NCBI GenBank assembly: GCA_000181795.3
Contig: CM012954.1
Location: 12,270,503-12,334,502, forward strand
Reading direction: 5' to 3'
Length of the DNA stretch: 64,000 nucleotides
Origin: Trichinella spiralis
Lineage: Eukaryota; Nematoda; Enoplea; Trichinellida; Trichinellidae
Shown one piece after another: positions 12,201 through 25,921 of this stretch. Numbering within the stretch: position 1 is the stretch's first letter; each line of letters opens with the position of its first letter. The notes under the pieces were generated by a model. That model searched no databases, was not told the origin of the DNA, and was given only the letters and a program-made list of their open reading frames with translations. Made by a program: the position numbers and the translations under genes.

Positions 12201-15200
12201 CACAATTTTAGCAATCTTCACATACATACACGCACGCACGCACAAGCGCAAAACATATCATAAAAATGATTTTTTATCAGTTCAATTTACGATGAATTAA
12301 TTTTCACATGTCAGTGGAATTAAAATCAAATATTATTCACACTCACTCACTTCTAATATATCATAAAGTCGATCATCCATCATCGTATATTCATAAAAAG
12401 GTACATTGTAGCTTTCTATTCCATCACAGAGACTAATTATTTGATCTAATGCCATGTACAATTGTCCAACAGCTTCTAAAAAAATAAAAATATCCCCATT
12501 CATTAAACATTCACTGAATTTTCTATGTTTTATTCTTTCATACAGCAAATCATTAATTTAAACGCCCAATTTACAAAATAAATAGTAGAACTCTTTTTGA
12601 GTTATTAAATGCAATTTAAATATTATCGTTTAAAGCTGAAATACAATTTTCTAATTGGATAGATAAATCAACTAGCAAAACAAATTGCATTTGTATTAAA
12701 TCTTCAAACATACTGCTGGAAGCATTTTGGTCATCGGAGCAATAATAAGGATCAACAATATCAATGCTGTCATCGTTTGTAGTAAAAGTCCACCGGGGAC
12801 TATTAACACACATTAAAATTCTATTCTAAATACAAAATAAAATAAATAAAACGATAACGTCAACGTCAACAACAACAAGAAGTTATATAACACACTTTTA
12901 TGGCTTCTAACTTATTAAATCGTTGCATAGCGGTAACAGTTTCGGTAAGATGAATTCTTTGAGCAACCATACCTTTATCCTAAAATGAAATTTTCAATAA
13001 ATGAAATTTAGAACGTTATTTTAATTTGACAAAAAGAAAAATGTTCACCTGAATCCAAGGATGGTTAAGAGCTTCTGGAGCGGTCATGCGGCGATGACGG
13101 TCAACTGTGAGCAATTTGATAACAAAGTCTTTAGCATAATCTGACACATAGTTCCAAGTTCTGTGCTGTGTCTACAGATGAAAAAATTTTTTTGATTTTA
13201 TTATTCTTTTCATCTCATGTAGAAGTCATCTCATTTTCTCATTGTAATAACATTTCACCATTAGAATGGAAAACTACCCCTGCGAAACTTAACTGAACAT
13301 TCCTTTTTTGAATTCAAAATTAGAAGATGCAGAAAAATTATTTGAAAAATTTCTTACCGTATACCTGCCGTTTGATATTAAATTGAAAATTTCTTCCGTC
13401 GAACCGTAAAATGGAAAACGTCCACAGAGTAGAACAAAAGCAACCACGCCAATGCTCCACATATCCACTGCACAGTTGTAATGCTCTCCGTCGACAACTT
13501 CAGGTGCCATGTACATCAACGATCCGATTTTGCTGCCTTGAATTCTTGCGTTGCAATCTGGAAGTTGCACTGCCAAATGGAAACCGCCCAATTTGACTGG
13601 CGACGAATTTTCTTTATTTGCCAATATTATGCATTTCAACCGAATATCCCGGTGAATGATGTCCCGTTCGTGGCAATAGTTCAAAGCGTTCAACAACTGA
13701 CGTAAATAATGACTGGCTACATGCTCACTGTAAACAAATCCTGCCGCTGCTCTTTCAACAATTTCCAAACACAAATTTCTGCCTTCCATGCTAAACTGTG
13801 CGAAATTTTTAAAACTGAATTGACAAATAAATAACACTATTAAAAAAATATATATATATTTATTTACGTTATTCAGAATATAACATTTTACAATCCATCA
13901 CTGTTTATATTGCCTTGGACAACAAAAGCTTTGCTTGCATTATTCGAATATTAAAATTTAAATTCTCATAAAATCTTATGCAATCTTCCAAAATCAGTAC
14001 AATAACTTACAATTCATAAATAATATAAAAAGAGTCATTCAACTGGTATGTGTCCACTAAACCGATAATGTATGGATGCTTCAGACCGCAACATATTTGA
14101 ACTTCTCTCTTTAAATCTAAAATAACCATTGCAAATAGGCATGAAACAACAATAATAAACAACGATTAAATTGTTCAGATTGATGTTTTCAGTTCACCAA
14201 AGAGTTTTCTAATAGATTTCTAGGAAATTATTATCGCACGTTTACCTTGGAAGCAAATTCTGCATTCACACACAATTTTTAGAATTTTAATAAGATTACA
14301 TTGAAAATAAAATACACAACAGTAAAAAAAACAAATTCAGACCTTCTATTGAAAATCCAGGGCGACAGGCACGTTTCTTTAAGTTCACCACTTTCACAGC
14401 AAATGATTGAAAAGTGCCCCTGCTGAGGACACGGTATAAAACGGAAGTCGCATTTCTAAAAAAATAAATTAATATTAAAGAAAACACATTTTTCATCTAA
14501 ACTAAATAATACAAGAAAAATGTAGCAATAATGAATGCCCATTTATTTTCCTGTTTAATCAGCAAACATCAACATAGCAAAAAAGTAAAAAAGCTGACAA
14601 ATCTAACTTGGTAACTAAATAAATGTTTGTTTACAACTTTATGCTAATGCGCACACCATAAACAAACAAATGGCAACAACGAATGCAATGAATCAATAAT
14701 TGCAGTTCAATAATCGATGCTCTCTCCAAAATAATACTGATTAAATTGCTTGTATTATTGAATTAATAGCAATAATTTTCACGCATGAACGTATAATTTC
14801 AAAATAAGCAGCCCCTTTGCCCAAACAGCGTAAAGTGGAATATCAAAAGTTAACCATCAAAGTCAGGATGATCGTGTTTTGCGATTCATCGAACATCAAA
14901 TTTCAAACTGGTTAACAAACATGCTGTCGTCTAATTTGCTTGTTTCGAAACAATTTCTCATCTCCCGCTTTAATTTTTCAATTGTGCAATTATTCAATTG
15001 CATTTCATAGAGCCAAACGACGAACAAAGCGATACGACTTTTCCATTTCCGTCAATTTAAACCCTCCACTTGTTTCAAAATCTTTTCAAGGGCACACACA
15101 TGATACAACGACATGCTTCAAATGTTCCGCAGAATGCATGCAATTATGACTTACTGTATTATAAAGATTGTCAAGTATGTTAATTATTTTATTACTTTTG

Positions 15201-15593
15201 TTCTGGTAATTGCATTGTTTCTATCGAACTATTTGATCAGAAAGATTAATTTTACCATTTATAAAATGAAAATTTTTTAAACAGGATAATTCTTAAAGTG
15301 TTAGAAAAATATTTTTCATTACGGTTCGAAGTGCTTGTTCAAAGAGAAACAATCATTCAATGGAATTAAGAGAAGAAAAAAATATTTTCAAAAATAAAAT
15401 AAAATAAAATGAAATGAAAAACTGAATCAGTACCACTCGAGTGCTACCTTTCAATAATTCCCTGTATATCGTAAGGAAGGCAGTCCAAGCTGTCAGCATG
15501 TATGGCGCCAGTGGATGTGATTGGCAGGTTTGAACAAACAGAATTCGATTTCAGATGATTCTGGTGCAAATGATTATTCGTAGAATTGAGCAT
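9202..15593 (-). CDS. CASK: CASK/LIN-2 MAGUK scaffold with CaMK-like pseudokinase
   Basis: Eighteen exons: 15593-15448, 14455-14343, 14116-14011, 13790-13358, 13171-13049, 12979-12896, 12825-12714, 12475-12351, 11936-11781, 11701-11489, 11372-11294, 11063-10909, 10811-10713, 10506-10320, 10083-9853, 9786-9584, 9518-9426, 9381-9202; 945 residues (human 926). Domain order: CaMK-like kinase (about 41-307), two L27 domains (about 373-466), PDZ (about 515-610, [15 protein letters not shown]), SH3 (about 616-690, [24 protein letters not shown]) and guanylate kinase (about 755-935, [22 protein letters not shown]), ending WVPVSWVY. The kinase catalytic loop is HRDIRLKC and the metal-binding motif is GGF instead of DFG; the glycine loop is also lost. 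The known role is a polarity and synaptic scaffold with Veli and Mint partners. The first exon is the weakest part: ATG at 15593 follows an acceptor-like CTGCAG, so an upstream exon could replace it. Confidence 0.93.
14456..15447 (-). other. First intron of CASK
   Basis: A 1-kb intron separating the first CASK coding exon from the rest of the kinase domain. The join (AG|A, giving Arg-Asn) restores the kinase alignment exactly, which supports it. No other coding signal seen inside. Confidence 0.6.
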
Positions 15594-17580
15594 CCTGTCT
15601 GCAGTGAGTATATTGCATCGGTTTTCGAGTTCGACCCAATCTTGACCAGTGGTCAACGAACGGTCTGGTAGTTACGCAGGTGCAGTTCCGTTTATTGCGT
15701 GATACAGCTTTTGTAGAGGCGTTTGACGTCTGCCAGTAAAAAAGTGCTTGTCTATGAATAAGAAAGATATAGATATATTTTTAATAAGAAGACAAAAAAA
15801 GGAAAAGAGTAGCATAAATGTCAATAAATTATGGATGTTAATTGTAATCAACAACAACAAGTAACAAACTGAACTGAAGTGATCAGACACACCCATAACT
15901 AGAATTAAATGCCGAAGTTTTTGATAAAATGAAAAAAAATAGGTCACAAACTGTAGCGAAATGAAAGTAGAAAAGCAGCGACAATGAAAAACAGATTAGC
16001 AACAAGTGAACAACAAAAACAGTGAAACATCGACCGTAACACCTTAACAATGACGTAGTCGGTGAACGTTTGAACAACAAACAAGCAAGCTATTTTGCTG
16101 GTGATATCAAAATAAGAGGCATGTAAAGTGAAATGCAGTCATCATCTGTTGCTTTCAAAAAATTTAAATATTTTCAAGCATAATTGATGAAAAAGTAATT
16201 GGTAAATAGATTATGATGATTCAAGTAGATCATTGATAATAAAATTGTAATAATTGTTAATTGGAGTTACGAACAACAAGAGATGAGAAGACAACAACAA
16301 ATAAATAATTAAAAAGTGGAGTTTTGACATGATTCGAGCTAGAAACGTGCACAAAGCATGAACAAGAGAAAGTGTATGAAATTTCCTGAGCGCAAATTTC
16401 ATTTCAACAAAAGCGGCGTTTGATCAACAAGATGAACAACCAACCATGAAAATGACAATGGAAAGCTTATATACGGATGACAAATGGTTGTAAAAGCGCG
16501 GATGACAACTGAGCTTCACTTTACCACTTGCTTCTTCCTATGCACTTTGTTGGTGACTTCCCCCTTCTCATTCTTTCTCTTGTTCACTCACATCTCGTCA
16601 CATCTTTTTCTCAATTCTTCCTATTCACTGGCTAACTCTTCTTATTTGTTATTTATGACGAGTGGCTGTCGATAAGCTGGCACATCAGTTATCAGGCCTC
16701 GTCGATTTCCCTTGATGCGCTTTTCAGCTGCTTGATAAGCAAGCAAAGCTAAGAAGAACGCAAAAATAGCAGTTGTTCGTCGTCGTTGGTGGAAAATATT
16801 GCAAAATTCAAGAACAAACGACGAACAAGATCACAATTCAACCGTTTGACATTTATGAAAAGAATAAAAGAAGAAAATACACACACAAAAAAAATTAAAC
16901 TTAATTTAAATTCCCAAATCAGCAATTCATACAAGAATATAGGATAACTGAAATGAATCAACAACTTACAAATGGGTACTCGTTGACATTCATAAAGTCC
17001 ACAAGCTATATTGTAGTGGAACCGAAAAAAAGCTTCGCTACAAAAGCTGACTCAGCTGTGAAAAGCATGGTCAGTTGTGCAGAAAAGCGGTTGCCAGCCA
17101 ATGTGGTGAAAATCAATAAATAATGCTAGCGGAAGTCTAACATTTTTAATCGATCCGCTTCTGGCAGCAGCTTCAGCAGTACGAATACGATCAATTTTTG
17201 CGCATCAATTTATACGACGATTGCCTTAAGGCAAAGCATACTGAAGAAATACTAAGCCGGTGGTTCCTCTGATAAGCCTTGAACAAACAAACATTCACTA
17301 CTCAGATGAAATATAGCCCTTGCACTCAGTATTCGTCTGATTGAATAACAAACAGAAAAGTCTATTTGGAAAATTGGAACATTCATTGGAAGAAAATAAA
17401 ATAAATTAATCTGCTCAACACGAGGTACAAAATCATAGAATTTAAGCTTCTTTGACCAACGCATTATTGAATAATGCGTGAAAGCTGTTAATTAATATAC
17501 AAGCAATGTACTGTTTATTCTCAACTCGTCCAAATTTGAATATCAAATTTTAACTTCAAATACACTGAATTGCACTTACG

Positions 17581-17586
17581 CACACA

Positions 17587-17636
<50 letters not shown>
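17581..17636. repeat. CA dinucleotide microsatellite
   Basis: About 25 CA units with one CAGA interruption near the start and a short TA tail; the longest perfect dinucleotide array in the window. Confidence 0.95.
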
Positions 17637-18221
17637 ACTTATGGTTAAGTTAAATGTATTTTTTTAACGTAATATAATTGCATGTGTAAAAGTAAAATTT
17701 ATACCGCTATGTAACACACGACCAAAATTTTGCTTATCAACTGACACTTTTGGAAAAATATGAACAAATTCTTGGCAATGTTTGTTGCTTGATTTTCAAC
17801 AGCCAATCCAGTAAATAGAAGCAGTGAATTGTGCGCAATTCAGATGGGCGGAGTTTGTTTACATGAATCGAGCAAGCTGTGAACATTTAGCAAATCGCAT
17901 TTCGTTTTTAGTCAACAAAAAAGACCACATTTTGTGCAAAACACAATGCAACCAACAACCACCGTAATCAAAACTGATCAAACACTTGCCATAGTACAAA
18001 AGAATAAATAATTTGCAAAGATAAATAAGATCAACATCGAGGTTATAAATTTGTCTCAAAATTGTTTCAACTATTATCATCAAATGTTATATAAAAGTGT
18101 TGCCACACTGAAGTGTAAAAAAATATTGTACATTTTTAACGTAAGTCTATTTAGTTTATCAACAAATAAGTCAAATTTAGTAAGTAAACTTATCATAAAT
18201 ATTTTGATGCTGAAAAATTTA

Positions 18222-18256
18222 TCAAATCAAATCAAATCAGATCAGATCAGATCAAT
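18222..18256. repeat. AATCA / GATCA pentanucleotide run
   Basis: Three AATCA-type units followed by three GATCA units, in a gene-free region. Short, but a clear stepwise tandem array. Confidence 0.7.
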
Positions 18257-19265
18257 CAACCGACAAATGAATCCCTCTAGCTGTTCACTGTTGATTGGCT
18301 GCTCAAAATAACAAAACGTTACAAATTAGTCAACTTATGTTAGACAGGAAGTTTTTCTCAGCACAGCTTATTTAAATGTCAAATATTTATCATACGAACT
18401 ACTATTTTATTCAAACTGAAATAAATCGTTAAATTTTCCTATTTAAATTTAGCATTTATTTAATTTGTGATTACTTTTATTTTTTATTAATGTCAAGTCC
18501 TTTTTAATTAAAAAACTGAACATTTCCTAGAACTCTTTATTATTTTCAACTACAGTAATACAACTTTTGAGTTTTCCATCGAAAAAAAAACATTTACCTT
18601 ATTTCTCTTCTATGTACAGTAATCTAAACATGATGATTACGGTCTTGTAAAAAGAATGCAAATACACATGCAATTAAGCGATAATCTAAGATAAAACAAA
18701 ACAGTACTTTAACACTTGAAATTATTTCATACAAGAAAACTGTGCTTACTTGTTGCAAAACATAATTTACGTTGGTTCATGAAAAATGCAGTGTCTAAAA
18801 ACGGCTTGAATAAAGCAAACATTGGCACGACGAATGCAAGCTCTTTTTATCATTTCAGTAAACGAAATTGTCAATGCTCCTTTTATTGCTTTTACTTCTC
18901 TTTAAGCTGAAGTTAACGGTTAAGTACTATAAGTTGAAGAACAACAGCATTTGTTTCAATACTTCATACTTGGTAGTGTGATGGGCTTTCTTTTTCAATA
19001 AATTCCACAGTAAACAACAAATTTTTCATGCATTTCATGTAAAATAACTGCAGAGGTATAGAAAAGCATGTTACTTTATCAAGTATGCTTGTTGTAAAAC
19101 TGCTGTAAGCAGTAACAAAAGCATCCAAGAAGAAAAAAAAGAATTTTATCAATCAAAAATATTTATTTGTTTCAAGCATAGGACAAAAGTCAAGTTCAAA
19201 ACGTAAGACATTACAGGAGCAAAGTTAAAAGCCTGAATATTCGCAGCATTGAAAAAGTATTTTAT

Positions 19266-19392
19266 CAGTAGTAGTCATAGTAATAGTAATAGTAATAGTA
19301 ATAGTAGTAGTGGTAGTAGTAGTAGTAGTAGTAATAATAATAATAATAATAATAATAGTAGTTTTATACGTGCTGCTGCTGCTGCTGCTGCT
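19266..19392. repeat. Compound trinucleotide tract after the PTP4A stop
   Basis: AGT/AAT units (19266-19361) and a GCT array (19371-19392), on the plus strand. The GCT array begins only about 24 bases beyond the PTP4A stop codon, so in that transcript the tract would be a 3' untranslated CAG-type run followed by ATT/ACT runs. Confidence 0.9.
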
Positions 19393-19415
19393 TTTTTCAC
19401 ATCGACTGAGACTGC

Positions 19416-21433
19416 TTACATGATGACACATTCGCGTTCTCGTTTTCCATTTCTAAAACGCTTCAGTTCTCCAGATGACTTATACTTTTCCAAATAATAC
19501 AACTGCTTTTGATTAATCGCTCCTCTTCGATTTCTAAAGTGAACGCACATTTTTACATAACAGAAAATAATGAAAATTCAAAATAAATAAATAAATAAAT
19601 AATTGAATCAATAAATTTAATGCAATTCACTTACTGTCGAATTAGATCAACCGCATCCTCGAACTGCAAACCTGCTTCCATTAATGCAAGTGCAACCAAA
19701 ACCGGAGCGCTGAACAAAAATTATTTCATTTTATTTGACAAACAAAAAATTATTTGACTTATTTAGGAAAATTATACATGTAAAATATATTTATTTGTTT
19801 ATATAAATAAAAAAACGTGAAACTTACCGGCCCAATCCAGCAACACAATGAACTGCAATACAAGTGCCTGGTTCGGCAACAAAACGCTCTTTCAAAAGTT
19901 CTATCCATCTATCTCGAATCTCCTTCGGGGGTGACATACCGTCCGGAAATTCCCAATCCTAAAATAATTTTAAAAAAGCATAATAAGCATATGCAGAATA
20001 AAAATGAAAGTAATCAATAACTTACTATAACTTCAATACCATGTTGCTTCAACTCTTCTACAGAATAAGTCGGCTCACATACGCGCACAACAATGTGAAC
20101 TTGGTGTCGTTTCAGTTCCTAAAATTATGATCATATTTAATCTATAATATATATATATATATATATATCTCAAAAGTACTTTTTAAAAATCTAAATTTAA
20201 TCCATAAATAAATATCAGCAAAAGCTAGTTGAACACATTAATTAATGAATCAATAATAAATCCATCTATTTTAGAAGAATGTTTAGAACGTTGATTAAAA
20301 GAAAACTCGAAAAAGCTCTTCTATTTTTCAGCATTAATGTGAAAAATCATAAACTAACACATCTGTCACAAGATCCTACTCGAAGAATAATTTTTAAAAT
20401 GTAACAAAAATGTTTTCATAACTTTTTAGTTTAAAAATAAATAATCAAATAAACGAATAAAAAAGAGGAAAAGGAAAAAAACCACCACGGTTGAAAGTAA
20501 TGATACCTCATCTCGTTTACTTTTTTTAATCAACGCCTCCTTTCCCTTTTCATTCTTTATTATTATCATTATTATTTTTTCAATTTTTATTGTTAAATTA
20601 ATTGACTTGCACATCTGATAGAGAAATAAGAAACGAATGAATGACAAGTGGTGACGCAAGACACGTATGTTGTGGATGCAGCGAGGTAAACGGTAAAACA
20701 ACGAATATACACTGATCAGATGCAAATTAATCATTGCAATCAAAAGAACATTACTGTATAACTAACTACTATTGGTGGTAATGAATGACGATGATGACAG
20801 ACAATGATGCTTCTGAACGTCGAATACAAAGTTGTTGTGTGCAAGTTATGGCAACATTGAAGATCGATCGATGCCAATCGGCGAAAAATCAATCCTGACC
20901 AACCGACGTTGCAAAGTTGAAAAAGCAGAAGTTTGAAAAATTGATAAAAGAAACAAAAGACAGGCGCAGCCAAAAGGGCAACCATATTAAATAGACTATC
21001 CGATGATCTTGGAAGATTCTAAAACGTCGACACCAACGTTTTCAACTTTCCGACTCACTCAAACAAATAAATGTATGCATCAATAACACTGCAATGCAAC
21101 AACGATCAAACAGATCTTGCATCCCAGATCGCAACATGTTTTTCTTGACTTCTTCTTCACTTGTTGCATTCATCATCATCATCATCATCATCATCACCAT
21201 CATTGCTTTGCCTTTTGCAAACAATAGCAAAATGGTCTCCCTCCCAAATATCGTATACTTGCAATAAAATATACAATTACCTCTAAAAATTGTCCCATAG
21301 TTGCATCCGAGGGACGGTCAGTGATCAAAAAACGCATGTGTCCGTAAGATATTTCTGCCGGAGCTGGTTTGTAATAGTTATTCGGTGGAGTAGCGCGATG
21401 ATTTGAGTTTGACAAAATACTGCTGCGAGCCAT
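19416..21433 (-). CDS. PTP4A: PRL-type prenylated protein tyrosine phosphatase (PTP4A)
   Basis: Five exons: 21433-21281, 20118-20026, 19958-19828, 19709-19635, 19533-19416; 189 residues (human PTP4A1 is 173; the extra length is N-terminal). Family marks: [16 protein letters not shown], the redox cysteine in VVRVCEPTY, the general-acid loop DWEFPDG (human WPFDDG; the acid at D88 is kept), the catalytic P-loop HCVAGLGR with C120 and R126, followed by [13 protein letters not shown] as in all PRLs, and [10 protein letters not shown]. The C-terminus is CVIM, a CaaX prenylation signal preceded by basic residues, so membrane anchoring is expected. Known roles are growth control and CNNM magnesium-transporter regulation. 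Start: the only ATG of exon 1, in the position of the human MARMNRP start. Very sure of identity. Confidence 0.96.
20119..21280 (-). other. First intron of PTP4A
   Basis: A 1.16-kb intron containing an AT run (20146-20168) and a CAT array (21171-21203). No coding signal is seen inside. Confidence 0.6.
21171..21203. repeat. CAT trinucleotide array
   Basis: About ten CAT units with one CAC interruption, inside PTP4A intron 1. Confidence 0.9.
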
Positions 21434-22148
21434 TGTTAATCAGATAAAAAAGCCAAACTACAATAAAAAAAAGAAGTACAAGAAATAATGCAAATAATTA
21501 AATATAGAAAAATACTATATATGTATATATATATATCACATATCGTGTATATTCAAAACTTACCAAAGACGCAGTAATGAGAGGAAAAAGTCGTTCACAA
21601 AAATAACAGTACTTGCAATGGCAAAATGCTGCACTAATATAGATCGATTTCCACACCACACAGTAGTAGACAAATACTGCGAGATTAAATGGAGAAACAA
21701 TGAATTAACTATACGGTAACCTTGAAAGTAGGAGACAAAAAAACAGACAATGCAGCAGAAAAACAAAGAGAGTGTAGCTAGCTTCTTTGTTCTAGATGTC
21801 CGTCAGAACGGCAATGACGTGATGAGTTGTATATTCTGTGAACCGAATGGGCTAAGGGACAAAAATGTACACAACAGGTCAAGGTCTATTTGGCGTGCTG
21901 TGCTTCACAAATTTCTCCACCGAACCTGCTCAGCGCAAAAACACCGTTCAGCATTACAACTTTACGCAGGACGAGCTTAATGTTAGAAAATGTCGATAAA
22001 ACCTAAAAACAAAAGTAACGTCAGTGTATTGCAATCAATTGCAGCACAAAACGCAAATCCATTATTAACAATGCAATAATGATCATCTTTTGTTCCTTTT
22101 CAAATTTTACTATTCATTTCTTTATGCAAATGCAAAAACTTTTCAAAG

Positions 22149-22192
<44 letters not shown>
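22149..22192. repeat. CA followed by TA microsatellite
   Basis: About twelve CA units running directly into about ten TA units; intergenic. Confidence 0.9.
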
Positions 22193-22193
<1 letters not shown>

Positions 22194-25100
22194 TAGTGTA
22201 TATATTTTCCGCTGCACACGGCATTATTTAAGGTTTCAGTTATAACTGAAATTCTGTGAATGAAAAAGCTGTTGTTGACTATGACGCACTAAAAAAAGTC
22301 GACTTTAATTCTCATCTTGCTGACGTCTTTCTTTTCTGCTATTTTCTTTCTTTTTTAATCACTAGTCTACAACTGAATGCCAATATTTAGCCCTGAACAA
22401 TAACCAACACTGTAAATGAAATCAAAAACTAACTCTTATAAATTGAATAAAAATCAGAACTCAAATAAATTTCACGCGCTGAATCTCAACTGACTCATCA
22501 CTTTGTACACAATATTACAAAATATTTCAAAACAAAAAAACACCACATATATATATATATATATATGCACCATAATATTCAATGATTTCATGTCCAACTG
22601 CACAATAAAACCATTCTGCTTCTTCTGAACAGAAAGAACACAATATAACTTAAATAATGAAATACATATCTATCTCATGATGAGTTTCAATTTCAACGTT
22701 TCATTGTTGTTAACATGAAAAGTTAATTAAGTTGATTTCATAAACATAAATTGACAAAAACCCAAGAATAGCATCTGATATTATTTCAAATACAAAAAAC
22801 GGACTAAAATATAACTGTAAATAAATCAGATAACTTAAAATATTCAAAGCAATAAAAAGGGAAAGAAAATGCAGGCTTGGGTTCACAAACTACTAAATTT
22901 AGAACAACTGAACATCACTGAATTGCATAAATTAATACATGAACATCAGAAAATACCGTGAAATTACAATATCCCTTTTCCATATAAATGACAAAACAAA
23001 TATTTTCTGTATGTAACGTGCATTTGGTCCAAATAAACAACTGCTGACAATCATTCGCTACAGACTCCCGTGCCTATTACAACCCATCGATACTGTTTAT
23101 GTCAAATTATTATACTTGGTCATTGTTAACGGCAAAGTCACAATCAATGACAAATGCGACAAACAATTTTTCCATTTTTTAAAGCAACAATATCTTCAAC
23201 TGAAAGTAGAAAGTGTCGTGCAGAATTTTTATAAAATTAGAACAAAAGTGAAAAGCCGAAAAACAAATAAATAAAACAACACACCTTGCAACTATTGTTC
23301 GCGGCAATTCCCAGTGCATTAAATATACAAACGTAGAAAATGCTAGAACTAACCTGTCCCATGTCCGGATTGTTTCGACTGTTTCCTTCGCGTTGTGCTA
23401 TACCACTGAACCGGACAATACCAAACTCAAAGAGCTGTTAAACTTTAAACCAGTTACATAAAATTATGCAAAAGGTTTTCAACGTAAGCTAACTGAACTA
23501 GCTGCAGTTGATAAATACTGACAAAATTATAAAAAAATTGAAACATGGTGAGGTGCTTAAAAACGTTCAACAATTGACTATGTCATAAATAACCATGAAT
23601 TCTTTTGAAATGAATCAACTAATACAGTCTGATAACCGTCATTAATTGAACTAGCTACACAAGCTAAGAAGAAGAAATTAGAAATTATGAAAATTGTAAG
23701 TGAAATGTAAATTTAGTAAATAAACATATTACGATTAGAAAAAAATAATAAAATACGATCAATATGTGATATGTCAGGAAAATAGAATTTCATTAACTGA
23801 ATAACAACAGTAATTTCTGTTAAATATAAATGGATCATTTCAACAAACGCGAATGTGAAAAAAGAAGCAAAAAAAGTAACTGACTTTATAAATTAGTGAA
23901 AAGCAGCACAGTAATTATGATGGACAAAAGCGAAACGACGTCGTCATCGGTTAAGTTCATCAGTAAACAAACAACACGCGGACGCTTCAGAAAAGTATCA
24001 ATAAAATAAAGACGATAAAGATATCGTCCGAATCAATCGAGGCGGCAAAATTAATAATCACCTGAAGCAAGGCAAAGAATATTATCGCTTACCGAACTAT
24101 CTGGGCTCATCGATGTGTACGCGCAAACCAAATTTCGGACAACACCGAAATTGATTATGGAAAATTTTTGCCTTTCAAAGACGTGTCGAAAGTTCTGACT
24201 ACGCAGAACAACACCGCAAAGTGCTATGCCGTCACTCAACAGCAGTGACGCCACACAATCTACAGACCCCCAAACTCAAAATTTGAATGTCAGGTTGTAT
24301 TGAACAAACAGGTACCGTAATAAAATAGTCAGATTCGAATATTTGCACTTTTATAAAAGGATAAGATAAAATAAAATAAAGTATTTTAAAAATAAAAAAC
24401 ATAAAATAAAAAATCGATTTTCAGAATTTTTTGGAATCAATTTTTTCATTTTTTTATCCTAAGAAGATGCAATTGATGTGCTTTTTGTTGTTATTGATTG
24501 AAGAATTGCGTCTGTTGTGTAATTAAAAATTTTGCTCAACACTGCGTCCATAGTAACAGTGAAAAATTTCATCGCCCGAAGAAACTGTTATCATTTTTCA
24601 CACTTTTTCATTCATTATCATTATTCACGTGAACTGCTGCTGCTTAGCCATGTGACGCAACGGTTGAAAACCGAAAAATCACTGATGAATTTCAATAGAG
24701 TTTTTTGGTTAATGCATAACAGCTATATTGTATTAATTGCAGAAATGCCATTTGTATCTGAAAAGTTTTCCACTTTAAGTCTGTTTTGCTTGTTTCAAAC
24801 GAATGCTACAGCAGTTACAGTAATAAAAATGCTATTCAGGTTGTTTTAGCAGCACAGCTGCGCTAATGCAAGAAGAGCTTCTTGACGAAAACACTCTCTG
24901 ACGATGAAAATGCAGTCAGTCAAACGTAACGTGACATGTGTCAAAACTTCGTTTAAAGAATTTTTCAAATAGCTCTAATTATGATGTATTTTCTTATTTC
25001 TGATTTTGAACACGTTCAATTTTTAAACTTTGAATGAATTTCAAGCAAAATTGAAAAAAGAATAAAATAAAAACAAATTACTTACTTTCAAAAAATTATA

Positions 25101-25726
25101 CAAAAAATGCAGCAACGTCAGTTTGTAGTGGTATTTGTTTTATGGGACAGCAAAAATTGAAAATGCAATACTGTTTAACAGGAAAAACAGTATTGATATG
25201 CAACAGAGAAACACGACACAGACAGACAAGCACGAAGTGACCGTTCAGGCTGACGGAAATATTACGTATTGTGCAAATTTTCCCAATCAGTCAGGGTCAG
25301 TCGAATAATATCCAAAAACAAATCTGCAAGTTTGGCGTCCAATAAGATTCTATCCAATTGTCTCTGACGTGCGGATATGTAACCTCTATTTTTATAGGTC
25401 AAACATTCACGATTGTTTAATCATGTCGGTCAAGTCAGCTAATACTACAGACGCCGGTCGGGCGACTTAATCGATTTTGCCTCAGATTGTACAATATTCC
25501 ATGCCCACACACCGAATTAGATTGCTTCAATAGAATGTTAACCCCATTTTGCGCCAGCAGATTATAACTTCTAGAGATAAGTTATATTTTGCAATTATTA
25601 TTATTTCTGAATAATAAAATATGTACTTATTTATTTAGGCTGTAATAAAGTGAAAGAAGTATTTGTGAAAAATAAAGTTTTAAAAATCAATGAACTTCCA
25701 TTTACCGAGTGACCGATAATATGATA

Positions 25727-25921
25727 ATTACCTTCTGCAATGTTAATTGGTGTAATTCGATGCCAAAGCGCAACAAACAACTAGCATAAGTTGTATTCAG
25801 AATTTCGAACAAAGAAAGCAACATATCCTCGTATAAAGTACGGATTACACTAAGCCTGGGATTAACGTCTGCACACGATTGCTTAATTACAGTAAAAATT
25901 GTTGAATTTTCTGACACATAT
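25727..25921 (-). CDS. Possible unassigned coding exon
   Basis: An open minus-strand segment bounded by an acceptor-like TTCCAG just above 25921 and a donor-like AAG|GTAATT at the lower end. The translation includes NPRLSVIRTLYEDMLLSL and then ASCLLRFGIELHQL, with an amphipathic, helix-like pattern and normal amino-acid balance. I recognise no family, no ATG-led model and no second exon, and it may be a chance open frame. Listed because it is the most protein-like segment of the gap between PTP4A and SULF. Confidence 0.2.

Larger units (their letters stand above)
15594..19415. other. Intergenic between CASK start and PTP4A end
   Basis: 3.8 kb with no recognisable exon. It should contain the CASK promoter and perhaps a 5' noncoding exon. 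Features seen: a CA repeat at 17581-17636, an AATCA/GATCA-type pentanucleotide run near 18222-18256 and the trinucleotide tract at 19266-19392. Confidence 0.5.

Noticed and set aside
19249-19497. Frame encoding Ser/Asn and poly-Ala runs
   Set aside because: A translation of the trinucleotide tract antisense to the last PTP4A exon.
21866-22000. Plus-strand 44-residue ORF beginning ATGTACACAACAGG
   Set aside because: Short, no homology recognised and no splice context; probably chance in the PTP4A upstream region.
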